NCBI GenBank assembly: GCA_035317605.1
Contig: DATHGT010000106.1
Location: 1 to 15,223 of the forward strand
Length of the DNA stretch: 15,223 nt
Reading direction: 5' to 3'
From: DATHGT01 sp035317605
Lineage (GTDB): Bacteria; Methylomirabilota; Methylomirabilia; Rokubacteriales; CSP1-6
The notes under the pieces are model-generated. The model did not search any database. It was not told the origin of the DNA and worked only from the letters and a program-made list of their open reading frames with translations. The position numbers and the translations under genes were made by a program. This document shows, piece after piece, positions 13,995 to 15,223 of the stretch (the first letter of the stretch is position 1; each line of letters starts with the position of its first letter).

Positions 13995-15223
13995 TCACCG
14001 AGTCGTCGGAGATGAGACCGGCTGAGGTCGGCGCAACACGGTGACGGCGAGGGGGGCCAGGACGAGGGCGGCGCCAAACACGTTGAGGATCGTGAAGCCC
14101 CAGAGGCCGAGGATGATGCCGCCGGCGGTGGAGCCGAGGGCGCCCATCGAGCTCATCACGAGGTCGGCGAGCCCCTGGGTGGACGCGCGCTCGCGCGGGG
14201 ACAGCGCGTCGGTGAGGAGCGCGCTCCCGGCCACGAACGACAGGTTCCAGCCCACGCCGTTGAGGAACAGACCGAGGATGACGAGCGCGCTGTCGCTGCC
14301 GGGCACGAAGCCCGCGAGCACGGTGGACCCGATGAGCAGCAGGGCACCCGCACCGATGGTGGGCAGCCGGCCGACGCGGTCGGCGAGCCAGCCCGAGAGC
14401 GGCGAGGTCACGTACATCCCGCCGAGGTGGAGCGAGGCCGCGATGCCGATGACCTTCACCGAGTGGCCCTGGTCGTGGAGGTAGACCGGAGACGTCGACG
14501 TGGTGCTGATCATCACGAACTGGCCGACGGTGAGGGTGGCCAGCGCGACCTGGACGCGGACGTCACCGAGGATCGCGCCGAGCGAGCGTGGCGCCGCGAC
14601 GGCGTGGCCCGCCGCGTCGTCCTCTTGGAGCTGGCGCGCGAGAGCGAGCGGATCGGGACGCAGGAACAGCTCGATCACGAGCGCGGCGACGCCGTAGCCG
14701 GCCACGCTGATGAGAAAGGCGCTGGCCGCGCCATCGATGCCGAGCGCGTTGCCGACGGCCAGCGCCGGGGCCAGGAGGTTCGGCCCGATGATCGCGCCAC
14801 CCGCCGAGCCCCAGATGATGAACCCCATCGCGCGTCCACGCCGGGCGCCGGGACTGACGTCGGCCGCGGCGTAGCGGGCGAGCAGGTTCGACGTGCTGCC
14901 CAGGCCGAAGAGCGTCATCCCGAGCAGGAACAGTGGAAAATTGTGGACGGTGACGCCGACCATGCTCAGCACGGTCCCCACGCCCCCGAGCGCGTAGCCG
15001 AGGGCCAGGCCCGGCCGCCGCCCCGCCACGGCCATCCAGCGTGCGAGCGGCCAGCTGGCCAGCGCCGCGCCGAGGGCGGCCACGCCCACGGGAAGCCCGG
15101 AGGTCGTGTTCGTCCCCGTGATGGTCGCCGCCATGATGCCGCCGACGGCCATCGAGAGCGAGTGGGCGGTGGCCCCGCACACCTGCGCCGCGAACAGCGC
15201 GACCAGCAGCTTCGTGCGCTCGG
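13995..15223 (-). CDS. MFS transporter, N-terminus beyond the window
   Basis: A major facilitator superfamily permease of the inner membrane. The frame is open through base 15223: the visible part begins ERTKLLVALFAAQVCGATAHSL and shows about twelve hydrophobic segments. Between helices 2 and 3 is WMAVAGRRPGLALGY, the family's GxxxDRxGRR-like loop in weak form. In the second half the same loop is clear as GWLADRVGRLPTIG. A central hydrophilic linker (RPDPLALARQLQEDDAAGH) separates the two halves, and DALSPRERASTQGLADL follows helix 10. The C-terminus is RRPQPVSSPTTR. The true start is a few dozen bases past the window. Substrate is unknown; such proteins are often drug or metabolite exporters. 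It lies upstream of the cysteine-rich gene on the same strand, separated by that gene's own promoter. Confidence 0.9.
   Translation of the reverse strand, partial: ERTKLLVALFAAQVCGATAHSLSMAVGGIMAATITGTNTTSGLPVGVAALGAALASWPLARWMAVAGRRPGLALGYALGGVGTVLSMVGVTVHNFPLFLLGMTLFGLGSTSNLLARYAAADVSPGARRGRAMGFIIWGSAGGAIIGPNLLAPALAVGNALGIDGAASAFLISVAGYGVAALVIELFLRPDPLALARQLQEDDAAGHAVAAPRSLGAILGDVRVQVALATLTVGQFVMISTTSTSPVYLHDQGHSVKVIGIAASLHLGGMYVTSPLSGWLADRVGRLPTIGAGALLLIGSTVLAGFVPGSDSALVILGLFLNGVGWNLSFVAGSALLTDALSPRERASTQGLADLVMSSMGALGSTAGGIILGLWGFTILNVFGAALVLAPLAVTVLRRPQPVSSPTTR

Overview
The window is GC-rich (most codons end in G or C) and carries compact, overlapping genes, GTG and apparently CTG start codons, and a complete branched-chain-type (Liv) ABC transporter operon. 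This fits an uncultured soil-type bacterium, such as Candidatus Rokubacteria/Methylomirabilota or a deltaproteobacterial or acidobacterial relative. The placement is inference from style and gene content; there is no rRNA or marker gene here to prove it.

Left part (1-3000) is a mobile-element-rich region. It starts with the N-terminal end of an ISL3-type transposase (minus strand) whose frame changes at an A7 run. Two small secreted or membrane proteins of unknown function follow, then a gene-poor stretch, then an IS21-type istB with only a stub of istA. At about 2975 the istA stub abuts a LytS-type histidine kinase that has lost its membrane sensor part.

The kinase (3019-3699) is followed by its LytTR response regulator (3703-4473), whose only sensible start is a CTG. 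A 7-bp hairpin separates this pair from the convergent liv operon.

Middle part (4520-10026, minus strand) is one operon in the order SMP-30/gluconolactonase-like protein, LivJ binding protein, LivH, LivM, LivG, LivF. Gene junctions from LivH to LivF overlap by 4-8 bases. A 13-bp perfect hairpin lies between livJ and livH. Divergent from it is ispH (10138-11037), the last enzyme of the MEP isoprenoid pathway, followed directly by a monooxygenase/old-yellow-enzyme fusion of the salicylyl-CoA 5-hydroxylase / 2-aminobenzoyl-CoA monooxygenase-reductase type. That fusion again seems to start with CTG, and it appears to lack about 30 residues in the reductase half.

Right part (13096-15223, minus strand) holds a DsrE-family gene, a small cysteine-rich secreted protein with a good sigma70-like promoter, and an MFS transporter running off the window. 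The DsrE gene is the main discovery candidate. It has an in-frame TGA in a TGA-Gly-Ala-Cys motif (U-x-x-C) at the position where the family has its active-site cysteine, and a 14-bp hairpin with a GUG apical loop starts 4 nt after the TGA, with the loop beginning at the 20th base, as expected of a bacterial SECIS element. The same gene also shows one apparent single-base deletion upstream of the TGA, so it is either a selenoprotein with a sequence error or recent lesion, or a decaying selenoprotein gene.
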